47,252 nt of DNA. It comes from Lachnospiraceae bacterium (GTDB lineage: Bacteria > Bacillota > Clostridia > Lachnospirales > Lachnospiraceae). This document shows, piece after piece, positions 17,844 to 26,659 of this stretch; positions within the stretch are counted from its first letter, which is position 1, and each line of letters begins with the position of its first letter. The notes under the pieces were generated by a model. That model searched no databases. It saw only the letters and a list, made by a program, of their open reading frames with translations, and had not been told where the DNA came from. Both the position numbers and the translations under genes were made by a program. The stretch is taken from contig JAAUZX010000054.1 in the NCBI GenBank assembly GCA_014804365.1, positions 1 to 47,252 of the forward strand, written 5' to 3'.

Positions 17844-18725
17844 ATGTCTAAAGAAACTGAATGGGACAAACGGTTTAACATCGGAGTTCACTCCATCGAC
17901 AACGCACACCGAAAGCTCTTTTCAATCGTGCGTAAGCTAATCCGTCTGAGCAGAGATGAAAATAACGGACAATGGGCCTGTGCCGAAGGCATCAAATATC
18001 TAAAAAATTATACCATAGAACACTTTACCGATGAGGAAGCCTATATGCGGTCAATCGGATATGAAGGATATAAGGTACACAAGCGTCTGCATGACGACAT
18101 GCGATATAAAACACTCCCCGCATTGGAAAAAGATCTTACCGAATCAAACTATTCGCAAGAGTCCATCCAACATTTTCTCGGCATCTGCCTCGGATGGCTT
18201 ACCGCCCACATTCTAATCGAAGATCGCGCCATCACAGGTAAAATTTCAAACAGATGGAAAACAGACAATTCCGGTGCCGATATGGACATCCTGAAAAGTG
18301 CCCTGACAGTCACCCTACAGGAAATTTTCAGAGTACAACCGGAAATTATAAGTGAATATTACAGCGGAGAAGACTTCGGAACCAGCCTGATCATACGATT
18401 GGTATATAGTTCATCGCCCCAACAAAAGATACAAATTTTCATGATTCTGGAAGAAAGTCTGGTACTGAACGCTGTCAGCACTATGCTGGGTATGCCGCTG
18501 ACGAAAATGGATAAACTCGTCATGAATGCCGGTAAAGAACTTTCATTACGGATCGTGAAACACCTTGGCATATATTGCTGTCTGCCTTCACAATATCAGT
18601 TGGAGAGCAGTCATTTCGTGACCCCGGAACAATTCAGAAAGATATTATATCTGGAGATTTTTGATTACAGTATACTCCTGAATACCGGTCACGGTTATTT
18701 TGCCTTTTGTGTTAAATTGAAATAA
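17844..18725 (+). CDS. bacteriohemerythrin fused to a CheX-like domain
   Basis: The 293-residue protein joins two domains. Residues 1-135 are a bacteriohemerythrin four-helix bundle with all seven di-iron ligands visible: His22, His60, Glu64, His79, His83, His122 and Asp127. It should bind O2 or sense redox or iron state. Residues ~145-293 resemble the CheX/CheC-type phosphatase-like fold (MDILKSALTVTLQEIF, later VMNAGKELSLRIVKHLG), but the usual catalytic E-x2-N pattern is not clearly preserved, so activity is doubtful. There is no membrane segment. ATG 17844 has AAAGGAG six bases upstream. No chemotaxis genes are adjacent. A function in O2-responsive signalling in an anaerobe is inferred. 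Confidence 0.83.
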   Translation: MSKETEWDKRFNIGVHSIDNAHRKLFSIVRKLIRLSRDENNGQWACAEGIKYLKNYTIEHFTDEEAYMRSIGYEGYKVHKRLHDDMRYKTLPALEKDLTESNYSQESIQHFLGICLGWLTAHILIEDRAITGKISNRWKTDNSGADMDILKSALTVTLQEIFRVQPEIISEYYSGEDFGTSLIIRLVYSSSPQQKIQIFMILEESLVLNAVSTMLGMPLTKMDKLVMNAGKELSLRIVKHLGIYCCLPSQYQLESSHFVTPEQFRKILYLEIFDYSILLNTGHGYFAFCVKLK

Positions 18726-18748
18726 AACGGCAGGCAGGAATAGGGAAA

Positions 18749-18775
18749 GGTAAAACCTGCTACCTTCCCCGCCCG
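18749..18775 (+). other. imperfect hairpin downstream of the hemerythrin gene
   Basis: GGGAAAGGTA pairs with TACCTTCCC apart from one bulged A, closing an AAACCTGC loop, about 20 bases after the stop codon. No T tract follows; possible transcript end structure. Confidence 0.35.
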
Positions 18776-18937
18776 CAACGGCAGCCGAGAGAAAAAACTG
18801 CACAGTCACATCTAAAGCCTATAAATAATGTTATGATAATACTCAAGAGTTATTTGGATATTGCAAGAAATTATCATAATATGGTTATGAAAAATGTAAT
18901 TGTGATCAAAAAGTGGTTTGGAAAATGTGATTGTTTG

Positions 18938-18966
18938 TTGTATAAAGAGAAATAATTGCGTATAAT
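18938..18966 (+). promoter_or_regulatory. predicted promoter of the AAA/DUF4143 gene
   Basis: A perfect TATAAT at 18961-18966 with a weak TTGTAT 17 bases upstream, in an AT-rich 279-base gap (18726-19004) that holds no gene. The start point would be about 30 bases before ATG 19005. Confidence 0.45.
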
Positions 18967-19004
18967 AAAAAACCATAAGAAGATCGAGCAAGAAGGTGAT
19001 GTGC

Positions 19005-20321
19005 ATGTACAGAGAGGCAATGAAGCAATTAGAATCATGGAAGAGCGAACCTAACAGAAAGCCATTAGTACTCCGTGGCGCACGGCAGGTAGGGAAAACC
19101 TGGCTTATGAAAGAATTCGGCAGCCTGTATTACGAAAATACTGCCTATGTAAGCATGGATGAAAATGAGCGAATGACCGAAGTGTTCCGGGAAGCATTTG
19201 ATATTAGTCGAATTATTGAAATGTTGGAAATAGAAGTCGGTTTTAAAATTAATCCCGAAAAAACATTGATTATTTTTGATGAGATTCAGGAAATACCAAG
19301 AGCATTAAAGTCTCTAAAATATTTTCAGGAAAAAGCGTCCGAATATCATATTATAGCGGCAGGTTCTCTCTTAGGTATTGCGTTGCATGAAGGAACCTCT
19401 TTTCCGGTAGGAAAGGTTAATTTCTGTGATTTATACCCGTTGACATTCCGTGAATTTCTGTTGGCGTGTGGTGAAGAGAAGCTTGTAGAAATATTGGACA
19501 GAAATGATTGGGATATGATGCAGGTATTCAAAACAAAATATGTGGATTATCTAAAATATTACTATTATGTCGGAGGGATGCCGGAAGCCGTATTAGAGTT
19601 CACAACAAATAGAGATGTGAAAAGAGTAAGAGATGTTCAGAACAGGCTGTTGTATGCATATGAAAATGATTTATCCAAGCATGCTCCAAAGGAAATTGTT
19701 ACACGAATCCGAATGCTGTGGAATTCTATTCCGACACAGCTGGCAAAAGAGAATAAGAAGTTTATATACGGATTAATTCGTGAAGGAGCCAGAGCAAGAG
19801 AATACGAAGTCGCAATTACATGGCTAATGGATGTGGGATTAGTATATAGAATCAATCGCGTGAAAAAGCCAGATTTCCCGCTCAGAGCCTATCAGGATTT
19901 CTCTGCGTTCAAGTTGTTTATTGTTGATATTGGTTTGTTAGGGGCTATGTCCCGTTTAGATGCAAAAATAATTTTGGAAGGGAACCGGCTTTTTGAAGAG
20001 TTTAAAGGAGCGTTGACAGAACAATACGTTTTACAACAGCTAATTGTTAATCCGGAAAATGATATTTTTTATTGGTCAGCAGAAAATGCAACCTCTGAAT
20101 TAGATTTTTTGATTCAGACGGATGACCGCATTGTTCCGATGGAGGTAAAGGCGGAAGAAAACCTGCAGGCAAAAAGTTTAAAGGTTTTTATGCAGAAATA
20201 CAAAATAGAGAACGCTGTCAGGGTGTCAATGTCGGGCTTTCGTGAGCAAGATTGGCTCATAAATTTTCCACTTTACAATATTGGATGCTTAAATCAATAT
20301 TTAAAAAGGAGAAGGCCGTGA
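19005..20321 (+). CDS. AAA family ATPase with C-terminal DUF4143 domain
   Basis: The 438-residue protein has an AAA_14-type P-loop domain in its N-terminal half: Walker A GARQVGKT with Lys31, Walker B LIIFDEIQE, and a sensor-like IIAAGSLLG. The C-terminal half is a DUF4143 domain related to restriction-endonuclease-like folds; YWSAENATSELDFLI followed by VPMEVKAE gives a D...E-x-K pattern that could be a PD-(D/E)XK site. These orphan ATPases are very common in gut Bacteria and Archaea and have no firm function. ATG 19005 is chosen for its spacing to AGAAGG; in-frame GTG 18996 and ATG 18999 are too close. The gene is more AT-rich than its neighbours, stands alone, and is probably acquired. A weak GCTCA/TGAGC hairpin with TTTT follows at 20323-20344. 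Confidence 0.87.
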   Translation: MYREAMKQLESWKSEPNRKPLVLRGARQVGKTWLMKEFGSLYYENTAYVSMDENERMTEVFREAFDISRIIEMLEIEVGFKINPEKTLIIFDEIQEIPRALKSLKYFQEKASEYHIIAAGSLLGIALHEGTSFPVGKVNFCDLYPLTFREFLLACGEEKLVEILDRNDWDMMQVFKTKYVDYLKYYYYVGGMPEAVLEFTTNRDVKRVRDVQNRLLYAYENDLSKHAPKEIVTRIRMLWNSIPTQLAKENKKFIYGLIREGARAREYEVAITWLMDVGLVYRINRVKKPDFPLRAYQDFSAFKLFIVDIGLLGAMSRLDAKIILEGNRLFEEFKGALTEQYVLQQLIVNPENDIFYWSAENATSELDFLIQTDDRIVPMEVKAEENLQAKSLKVFMQKYKIENAVRVSMSGFREQDWLINFPLYNIGCLNQYLKRRRP

Positions 20322-20369
20322 ATGCTCAGAAAAATTTGAGCTTTTCGAGCACACTTGTCTCTCTCCTGC

Positions 20370-21269
20370 CTATCGCCCTACAATACGCTTCACCTCCGGA
20401 AGATACGTTCTCCCGAACATATTCAGGTGATTTAAGAGATGATAAAGATTATACACATCACGGCGGCGTTCATACCCCGGCTGTAAAGGTGCCGCGTCCT
20501 TATAGGCATCATAAAATGCCGGCGAAAATCCCCCGAAAAGCTCTGTCATTGCGATATCCGCCTCGGCGTGACCCACATAAACTGCCGGATCAATCAACCA
20601 CGCGCCGCCGTCATTTCCCGCAATCACGTTTCCCGACCACAAATCACCATGCAGCAACGACGGATATTCGGGCTCCACAAGAATTTCATCTATATGATCG
20701 AGGAATCGGACTATCTTTTTCCGATCCCATCTGTCAAAATATCGGGAGGCATCCTGAAACTGCGGGTCAAGACGACAGTCACGGAAAAAGCTGATCCAAC
20801 TGTCACACCCTGTATTGACCTGTCTGCGCATGCCAATATAGTTATCACTGTTAAAACCATATCTTCCATTGGAAACAAGCCCGTCCGTCGATGCCCGGTG
20901 CATGTCAGCGAGCTGTCTTGCAAAGTCTTCCCAATAATTTCTGCTGCGGCTTTTGCCGGAGATAAACTCCAGCAGCAAAAATGAATATCCACCTCTGTCA
21001 TCATCGGTTCCGACAGCAAGAATCTGCGGCGTGCCAATGACTTTTGTCTGAGCAATGGCAGTCAGACCTATAGCTTCCGCGGTAAAAAAGGAAAGATTTT
21101 CTTTTGTATTCGACTTCATGAAAATACACTTGCCATCCGTCAGCGTCAATCCATACGCTTCATTAATATCACCGCCGGATATCCGGCTTGTACTTTCAAT
21201 TTTAGTTCCTTCTCCGAAAAGCGAACATATGGCGCTCGCCAGAGAAGTATAATGTTGTGGTGTGATCAT
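20370..21269 (-). CDS. fructosamine kinase family protein
   Basis: The 299-residue protein belongs to the fructosamine/ketosamine-3-kinase family with the aminoglycoside-phosphotransferase-like kinase fold. The Brenner-type catalytic motif HGDLWSGNV and the metal-binding IDPAVYVGHAEADIAM are the family signatures. The N-terminal SGGDINEAYGLTL matches the family nucleotide loop. These enzymes phosphorylate sugar adducts on amino groups so that the adduct falls off (deglycation). The usual length is 285-300 residues, so this is complete. I chose ATG 21269, behind GGGAGGAG, rather than an in-frame ATG at 21317. It follows the BmrCD-type exporter on the same strand after 228 bases and converges on the AAA/DUF4143 gene. 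Confidence 0.87.
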   Translation of the reverse strand: MITPQHYTSLASAICSLFGEGTKIESTSRISGGDINEAYGLTLTDGKCIFMKSNTKENLSFFTAEAIGLTAIAQTKVIGTPQILAVGTDDDRGGYSFLLLEFISGKSRSRNYWEDFARQLADMHRASTDGLVSNGRYGFNSDNYIGMRRQVNTGCDSWISFFRDCRLDPQFQDASRYFDRWDRKKIVRFLDHIDEILVEPEYPSLLHGDLWSGNVIAGNDGGAWLIDPAVYVGHAEADIAMTELFGGFSPAFYDAYKDAAPLQPGYERRRDVYNLYHLLNHLNMFGRTYLPEVKRIVGR

Positions 21270-21497
21270 ACTGTTGCTCCTCCCTTTACTTTTGCCACCA
21301 TATCCCTCTGCTATCATCAGAAACGTACTCCATACCTTCAGCCATTCATAATCTCAACCCCTTCTTCCTTTGTGCTGCCATTCATGCCTCCTACGTGTGC
21401 AAAACCGCCGCCCGATTAATGTTACGCCTCGTGGGCATCAGAAAGAAGCTTACAGAGAAGTGCACGATCCAGATAATCCAATTTATACTCACTTAAC
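21270..21497 (-). other. gap between exporter and kinase genes; one 15-codon frame
   Basis: No gene is supported here. The minus strand holds a 15-codon frame (ATG 21385 to TGA 21338) behind an unusually strong GGAGG, and a start-less stretch (YKLDYLDRALLCKLLSDAHEA broken across codons from ~21491 to ~21425) that reads like the end of a protein. Either could be a leader peptide or a gene remnant. I see no clear promoter or terminator. Confidence 0.3.
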
Positions 21498-23384
21498 TTA
21501 GGAATTCTGAATCATTTGCTTATGATACTGCAGTGTGTACAGGTCATAATAGCGCCCCTTCTGATACAGCAGCTGCTGGTGGCTGCCCTGTTCCACGATC
21601 TGACCATGGGACAACAAAATAATATTGTCCGCGTGCTGGATGGTAGAGAGCCTGTGCGCCACGATCAGCATAGTGCCGATATTCTTCATTTTTTCCAGAC
21701 TGTCCTGAATCAATAATTCCGTCTCCGTATCAATGTTTGCGGTAGCCTCGTCAAGGATCATGACCGAAGGCTTGTGGATAATGGTGCGGGCGAAGGAAAG
21801 AAGCTGACGCTGTCCGGCAGAAAAATTATTGCCCCGTTCCCGTACTATTTCATCCAGACCATTTTCCAGCCTGCCGATAAAGGTATCCGCATTGACATAG
21901 CGACAGGCCTCCCACACTTCCTCGTCTCCCACATCCTCTTTGCGCAGCAGTATATTGCTGCGGATATCTCCGGAAAACAGGAACACATCCTGAAGCATCT
22001 GACCGAAGTGCCGCCGCAAGGAAGATATTTTAATTTTGCGAATATCAATCCCGTCAATGAGAATCTGCCCTTTCTGGATATCATAATTACGGCAGATCAG
22101 GCCAAGAATCGTGGTCTTACCGGAACCTGTGGAACCCACAAAAGCCACCGTCTGCTTCGGCTCCACATGAAAGGACACTCCCTTCAGTACCCATTCATCG
22201 GGCTTATAGCAAAACCACACATCCCGGAATTCGATCTCGCCCCGAAGCTCCGGCAGCTCAATGGCATCCGGTTCATCCACTATCTCCGGCACCATATCCA
22301 GAATCGTGAAAATCTTCTCCGCCGCGGCAAAGGAACGCTGCAGCATATCGAACTGCTCCGCCAGTGTCTGGATCGGATTGAAAAAACGGGAAATATACAT
22401 ATAGAAAGACACCATAATACTGCTGTCGATCACCTGTCCAAAGTAATGTATGTCCCTGATATAGCCCTTGGCCCCGAAATAAAACAGGCACAGGTTCGAG
22501 GAAACATAGAGCATATATACCATAGGCCGGAAAATACCGAATACAAACATTCGATTAAACTTGGCTTTCTGCAGTGTCCGGCTGCGTTTCAGGAAATCGT
22601 CCAGTTTCTGCTCCTCCCTGTTAAAAATCTGGGTAATCTTCATGCCGGACAGATTTTCGGAGAGATAAGTGTTTATATCCGTGGTGGCATCGTTGACCAT
22701 GCGGTGAACCCTGCGGGAAAATTGTCGAAAAATCACGGTAAATAACACCACAAAAGGTACAAAGCACAACACCATCAAGGTCAGCGCATAATTCAGCATC
22801 AGCATGGCTCCCAACACACCCACGATCACCATGGAATTTCTGGCCAGCGTCACCAGAATATTAGTGAACATATAGGAGATGGAATTGGGATCATTGGATA
22901 CTCTGGTTACAAGCTTACCCACAGGAATGTTATTCAACTGCTCATGGCTTAAGCTCTCAATATGGGTAAACACATCCAGCCGTATGCGTGAGAGGATCTT
23001 TTGACCCGTTTTCTGCAGGAGCATCGCCTGTAAATAAGTACAGACCATGGATACGATCAGGATTCCTACATATACCCCTACCATGGTATACAACCGGCTC
23101 AGTTCAAAATCGTCCTTGATCAGCCCCTGTATTCGTCCGACGATCAGCGGGGAAATCAGATCGTACACGATGGAAAACAACATGACGATAAATACTATCA
23201 CAAAACTTTTCCAATAAGGTCTGGCATATTGCAGCAGACGCCGAATGATTTCGCCATCCGGCATATTTCTCTCCTTATCGGGCTCGTCTTTTATCTTTCT
23301 CAGTGCGCCATAGGCCAGCAGGAAAACGATCGTAAAAGCGCCGATAATCGCACCCACGATCAATAAAGGTAAATACTCAGTCAT
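21498..23384 (-). CDS. ABC exporter half-transporter with canonical ATPase site (BmrD-like)
   Basis: The 628-residue protein has an N-terminal exporter membrane domain with an extra N-terminal helix (MTEYLPLLIVGAIIG) and a C-terminal ATPase domain. It carries Walker A GSTGSGKTT, signature FSAGQRQ, and Walker B ending ILDEATANID with the catalytic Glu present. It forms a heterodimer with the product of the upstream gene and probably exports drugs or lipids. The size and order match Bacillus BmrC-BmrD (YheI-YheH), where the second, larger subunit holds the intact catalytic site. Start ATG 23384, with AGGAGAAGG upstream, overlaps the previous stop by 8 bases, so translation is coupled. An open frame up to 23480 inside the upstream gene is ignored. 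Confidence 0.9.
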   Translation of the reverse strand: MTEYLPLLIVGAIIGAFTIVFLLAYGALRKIKDEPDKERNMPDGEIIRRLLQYARPYWKSFVIVFIVMLFSIVYDLISPLIVGRIQGLIKDDFELSRLYTMVGVYVGILIVSMVCTYLQAMLLQKTGQKILSRIRLDVFTHIESLSHEQLNNIPVGKLVTRVSNDPNSISYMFTNILVTLARNSMVIVGVLGAMLMLNYALTLMVLCFVPFVVLFTVIFRQFSRRVHRMVNDATTDINTYLSENLSGMKITQIFNREEQKLDDFLKRSRTLQKAKFNRMFVFGIFRPMVYMLYVSSNLCLFYFGAKGYIRDIHYFGQVIDSSIMVSFYMYISRFFNPIQTLAEQFDMLQRSFAAAEKIFTILDMVPEIVDEPDAIELPELRGEIEFRDVWFCYKPDEWVLKGVSFHVEPKQTVAFVGSTGSGKTTILGLICRNYDIQKGQILIDGIDIRKIKISSLRRHFGQMLQDVFLFSGDIRSNILLRKEDVGDEEVWEACRYVNADTFIGRLENGLDEIVRERGNNFSAGQRQLLSFARTIIHKPSVMILDEATANIDTETELLIQDSLEKMKNIGTMLIVAHRLSTIQHADNIILLSHGQIVEQGSHQQLLYQKGRYYDLYTLQYHKQMIQNS

Positions 23385-25158
23385 TGTGTCCTTCTCCTTC
23401 CTCCTCCAGTTTCTGAAGATCCACCATTTTCCTGTATCCCGGACAGGACTCATACAATACTTCATGAGATCCTGCCGCAATCAGCCGTCCATCTTCAAGG
23501 AAAAGGATCTTATCCATCTTCTCAATGGTAGTGACACGGTGAGCGATCAGGATGGTAGTCTTACCCTGTCTGGCTGTGCGCAGGTTTTCTAAGATCGTGG
23601 CTTCCGTTTTCGTATCTACGGCAGATACGGAATCATCCAGAATCAGGATCGGCGCATCCTTCATCAACGCCCGGGCAATGGATATCCTCTGCTTCTGACC
23701 GCCGGAAACCGTGACACCCCGCTCGCCCAGAATAGTATGATAACCCTGCTGAAACTCCTCGATATTGCTGTGTACATCGGCCAGCCTTGCCGCCTGCGTG
23801 ATTGACTTGCTGTCGTACTCGTCCACCCCGAAAGCAATGTTATTTTCAATCGTATCAGAGAACAGGAAATTATCCTGAGGTACATACGCGCAGCATGCTC
23901 TCAGATCGCGGATTTTCACATCATTTACGTCCATGCCGTCAACAAACAGAGTTCCCTCCGGAACATTATAAGTACGCAGAATCAAATCTACCAGAGTAGT
24001 CTTGCCACAGCCTGTTTTCCCTACCAGCCCCACATTTTCCCCGGCTTTAATAGTGAAGGATACACTTTTAAGTACGTCTGTCTCACCATCAGGGTAACGG
24101 AAGGTCAGATTACGGAATTCGATATCACCACGGACATTTTTCAGTTCCCGTGCTCCTTCCCGGTCCTCCACAACAGTCTTCGCATCCAGTAACTCTCCCA
24201 GACGTTCCAGCGATGCCTTACCCCGGGATGTCATATCTATCAATTCGGAGACAGCCATAATCGGCCAGACAATAGCAGTAAAATAGCCTATAAATTCCAC
24301 CAGCTGACCCGCGTCGAACCTGTCTGCGTATACCAGATATCCGCCATAACCCAGTATTACACAGATAACACTTTCCACAAACAACGTTACCATAATCCGC
24401 AGCAAAACGGAGGACTTGGTATGGTCAATATTGGCGTCCTCGTTCTCCTCGTTCAGCTTCTGAAACGCCATCAGTTCCTTTGCTTCCTTGACAAAGGCTT
24501 TGATCACCGTAATGCCGGAAAAGCTTTCCTGGGAGAAATCAGAGAGCCTGGAAAAAGCCTCCTGACGGACATCCCATTTTCTCATCATCTGTTTGCCGAT
24601 TACTGTAGCCGCCGCCAGAAGGAATCCCATAGGTATCAGGGATAAAATCGTCAGTACGCGGTCCATTTCCCACATATTCGCCACCGCTAGCAGCCCCAGC
24701 AGCAGCGCGTCAAAAAACATCAAAACACCCCACCCGAAACAATCTTGTACAGTATCCAGATCATTGGTAAACAAGCTCATCAAGTTTCCCACTTTATTGA
24801 CCTGATAATATTCTTGGCTCAGATCCTTCGCGTGATCAAACATCCGATTGCGCAGGTCTGCCTCCAGACGCACTGCCGCACCGAAAAAGCACACCCGCCA
24901 CAAAAAACGGCCAAATACCATGGCCAGGATAATCCATACCATGGGCATACAGATCCTATCCAGCAGAAAATCCATATCAAATGCTATCTGCACCCCGTCC
25001 ACACTGACACTGCCGCCGTTCATGCCATTGACGATCATGCGGTACAGCTTGGGAATTTCCAACTGCAGAAAATCCACCAGAACCAGTGACATCAGCCCCA
25101 GAATCAGCCAGCCGGCATATTTGAGATAATAGCGGTTAATGTGTTTTCCGAATATCAT
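23377..25158 (-). CDS. ABC exporter half-transporter with degenerate ATPase site (BmrC-like)
   Basis: The 593-residue protein has a six-helix exporter membrane domain followed by an ATPase domain with Walker A GKTGCGKTT, signature VSGGQKQR and Walker B ILILDDSVSAVD. The residue after the Walker B Asp is Asp instead of catalytic Glu. This is the hallmark of the degenerate subunit in heterodimeric exporters such as BmrC and TM287. The start at 25158 has AAAGGG five to six bases upstream. It is the first gene of a two-gene transcription unit with a promoter at 25206-25234. No attenuator-like leader peptide, as known for Bacillus bmrB, was seen. Confidence 0.9.
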   Translation of the reverse strand: MIFGKHINRYYLKYAGWLILGLMSLVLVDFLQLEIPKLYRMIVNGMNGGSVSVDGVQIAFDMDFLLDRICMPMVWIILAMVFGRFLWRVCFFGAAVRLEADLRNRMFDHAKDLSQEYYQVNKVGNLMSLFTNDLDTVQDCFGWGVLMFFDALLLGLLAVANMWEMDRVLTILSLIPMGFLLAAATVIGKQMMRKWDVRQEAFSRLSDFSQESFSGITVIKAFVKEAKELMAFQKLNEENEDANIDHTKSSVLLRIMVTLFVESVICVILGYGGYLVYADRFDAGQLVEFIGYFTAIVWPIMAVSELIDMTSRGKASLERLGELLDAKTVVEDREGARELKNVRGDIEFRNLTFRYPDGETDVLKSVSFTIKAGENVGLVGKTGCGKTTLVDLILRTYNVPEGTLFVDGMDVNDVKIRDLRACCAYVPQDNFLFSDTIENNIAFGVDEYDSKSITQAARLADVHSNIEEFQQGYHTILGERGVTVSGGQKQRISIARALMKDAPILILDDSVSAVDTKTEATILENLRTARQGKTTILIAHRVTTIEKMDKILFLEDGRLIAAGSHEVLYESCPGYRKMVDLQKLEEEGEGHND

Positions 25159-25205
25159 ATATTTCCCTTTCTTCTAATGCTGTGATTCCTGTTTTTCTCT
25201 ATAGA

Positions 25206-25234
25206 ATTATAGCGCGTTCTCCTGATATGGACAA
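25206..25234 (-). promoter_or_regulatory. predicted sigma-A promoter of the exporter operon
   Basis: Minus strand TTGTCC, 17-base spacer, perfect TATAAT. It lies between the terminator of the preceding unit (25242-25279) and the exporter start, with a leader of about 40 bases. Confidence 0.65.
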
Positions 25235-25241
25235 TGCCCTT

Positions 25242-25279
25242 ATAAAAGAGACCAGAAGCTTTTATGCTTCCAGTCTCTT
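25242..25279 (-). terminator. intrinsic terminator after the glycoside hydrolase gene
   Basis: Minus strand stem of 7 plus 5 pairs (25246-25252 with 25273-25279; 25255-25259 with 25266-25270) with a 2-by-2 internal loop, a 6-base hairpin loop, and a short T-rich run after it. It begins 20 bases after the stop at 25299. Confidence 0.75.
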
Positions 25280-25298
25280 GAACGTTTAAGGATATTAC

Positions 25299-26612
25299 TT
25301 ATTCATATCTAACTATTTTGTGTTTTGTTGTGGCAAGTACTGCCATATATGGTCTTCCCGGCAAATGAATTTCCGTATCGCCAGAAGCACCTTCGGCAAT
25401 TATCTCCCTCGTCATATTCCATGTGTCGATTAACTCAATTCGGTAAGACTTATCTTTCGGAAGCACTATCGTGTCCTTTACAGAACATCTCTGATCATAA
25501 TAATTAAGATATGCTTCCTCCCCACAGTGACCGGCATAGCAGTATTCAAGTGCATAATGAATATGCTTATCCTCTTTTGTCATCATCGCCATCGCCTTTT
25601 GAAATCCTAAGAACATCGGCTGGCTCTCCATGTCCCGCCGCACCTCCTCCGGAAGATTGTCAAACGTCCCCGCCGCAGTCACTGTCGGCTCAATCGGGGA
25701 CGGCAGCTCATACATAATATTCTTAAGGAACTGAATACGCGCCGGGCTCGTTCCCTTCAGCGTACCGCCCTTTGCCCACCATACGATCTCATGTTCATTG
25801 TCCATAAAGGTCTCTCCGTGGGTACAATAAGCACCACTTGTGACCACCCTCCAGAAACGTGCGGTCATCTCTTCTCCCGACAAGCATCCCCAGAATTCCG
25901 GAAGATCACCCTCGTAACAGCATTCATCCACCATGATCGGTTTCCCAAACTTGTTGACAATATTGGGAACATCTGCAAAACGTTTGGTCTGATAGGAACC
26001 ATGTGTAATATTCGGTCGTGATACATCCCATGGAATGAAGCAGTTATGGTTTGACAACAGATTATGATTCGGGTTGTGTGATGCCACGAACTCCTCAATC
26101 TCCTTCCAGTCCTCCATTGATTTGCTTCCCAGACACAGATCATACTCATTCGCAAGACTCCACCAGATATTTTTCAAGTGTCCCAGCCGCCTGGTACAGT
26201 AATCCAGATATCTTATATTGTCTCTCTGGCTAAGCTGAGAAAATCCCCAGTTATCATATGGGTGAAACAGAATCAGATCGCACTCAATTTCCAAATTATT
26301 TAGTCTTTTAATGATATCCTCCAGATGATTCCAAAAATCATCACAAGGTCTCCCAACATCCCACGATCCGTCCCCGTTCCTCTCGAACGGATAGAATTGT
26401 GGTTCATTATTGTTATACTGATAATGCTTTGGAAACACGCACATACGCACTTTGTTAAATGGAGAATTTTTCAATGTACGCAGTGTCTCATCAATCAATC
26501 TTTCCTCCTGATGCGCCAACGCGTACACTGTCGTTCCAAAGGGATAAAAATACATTCCGTCCTCGTACTCAAAATGCGTCCCGACTGCTCTTACCATTCC
26601 ATGTCTGCTCAT
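25299..26612 (-). CDS. putative glycoside hydrolase, DUF5605/DUF4038-type barrel
   Basis: The 437-residue protein looks like a clan GH-A barrel of the DUF4038 (apiosidase-like) group with a C-terminal DUF5605-type beta domain. Predicted acid/base Glu156 lies in WWSLANEYD and predicted nucleophile Glu230 in IMVDECCYE. The N-terminal part VGTHFEYEDG...YPFGTTVYAL is typical of the group; the extra DUF5060 domain of longer members is missing. There is no signal peptide, so it acts in the cytoplasm. Start choice is uncertain: ATG 26612 has GGGAG at ideal spacing, ATG 26627 is also possible, and a TTG start at 26657 is unlikely. It follows the carboxylesterase gene closely, suggesting joint breakdown of an esterified plant glycan fragment. 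Confidence 0.78.
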   Translation of the reverse strand: MSRHGMVRAVGTHFEYEDGMYFYPFGTTVYALAHQEERLIDETLRTLKNSPFNKVRMCVFPKHYQYNNNEPQFYPFERNGDGSWDVGRPCDDFWNHLEDIIKRLNNLEIECDLILFHPYDNWGFSQLSQRDNIRYLDYCTRRLGHLKNIWWSLANEYDLCLGSKSMEDWKEIEEFVASHNPNHNLLSNHNCFIPWDVSRPNITHGSYQTKRFADVPNIVNKFGKPIMVDECCYEGDLPEFWGCLSGEEMTARFWRVVTSGAYCTHGETFMDNEHEIVWWAKGGTLKGTSPARIQFLKNIMYELPSPIEPTVTAAGTFDNLPEEVRRDMESQPMFLGFQKAMAMMTKEDKHIHYALEYCYAGHCGEEAYLNYYDQRCSVKDTIVLPKDKSYRIELIDTWNMTREIIAEGASGDTEIHLPGRPYMAVLATTKHKIVRYE

Positions 26613-26659
26613 AAAATCTACTCCCATTAATCGGCTGTTTTCTTCCTTTGTGTCCAAAA

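Noticed and set aside
21338..21385. 15-codon frame with a perfect GGAGG upstream of the fructosamine-kinase-like gene
   Set aside because: Too short to support as a gene. It is not placed to form an obvious attenuator, so it is noted only in the gap entry.
21774..22745. Plus-strand open frame of 323 codons opposite the BmrD-like gene
   Set aside because: Antisense shadow of a well-supported ABC exporter gene, with no family resemblance.
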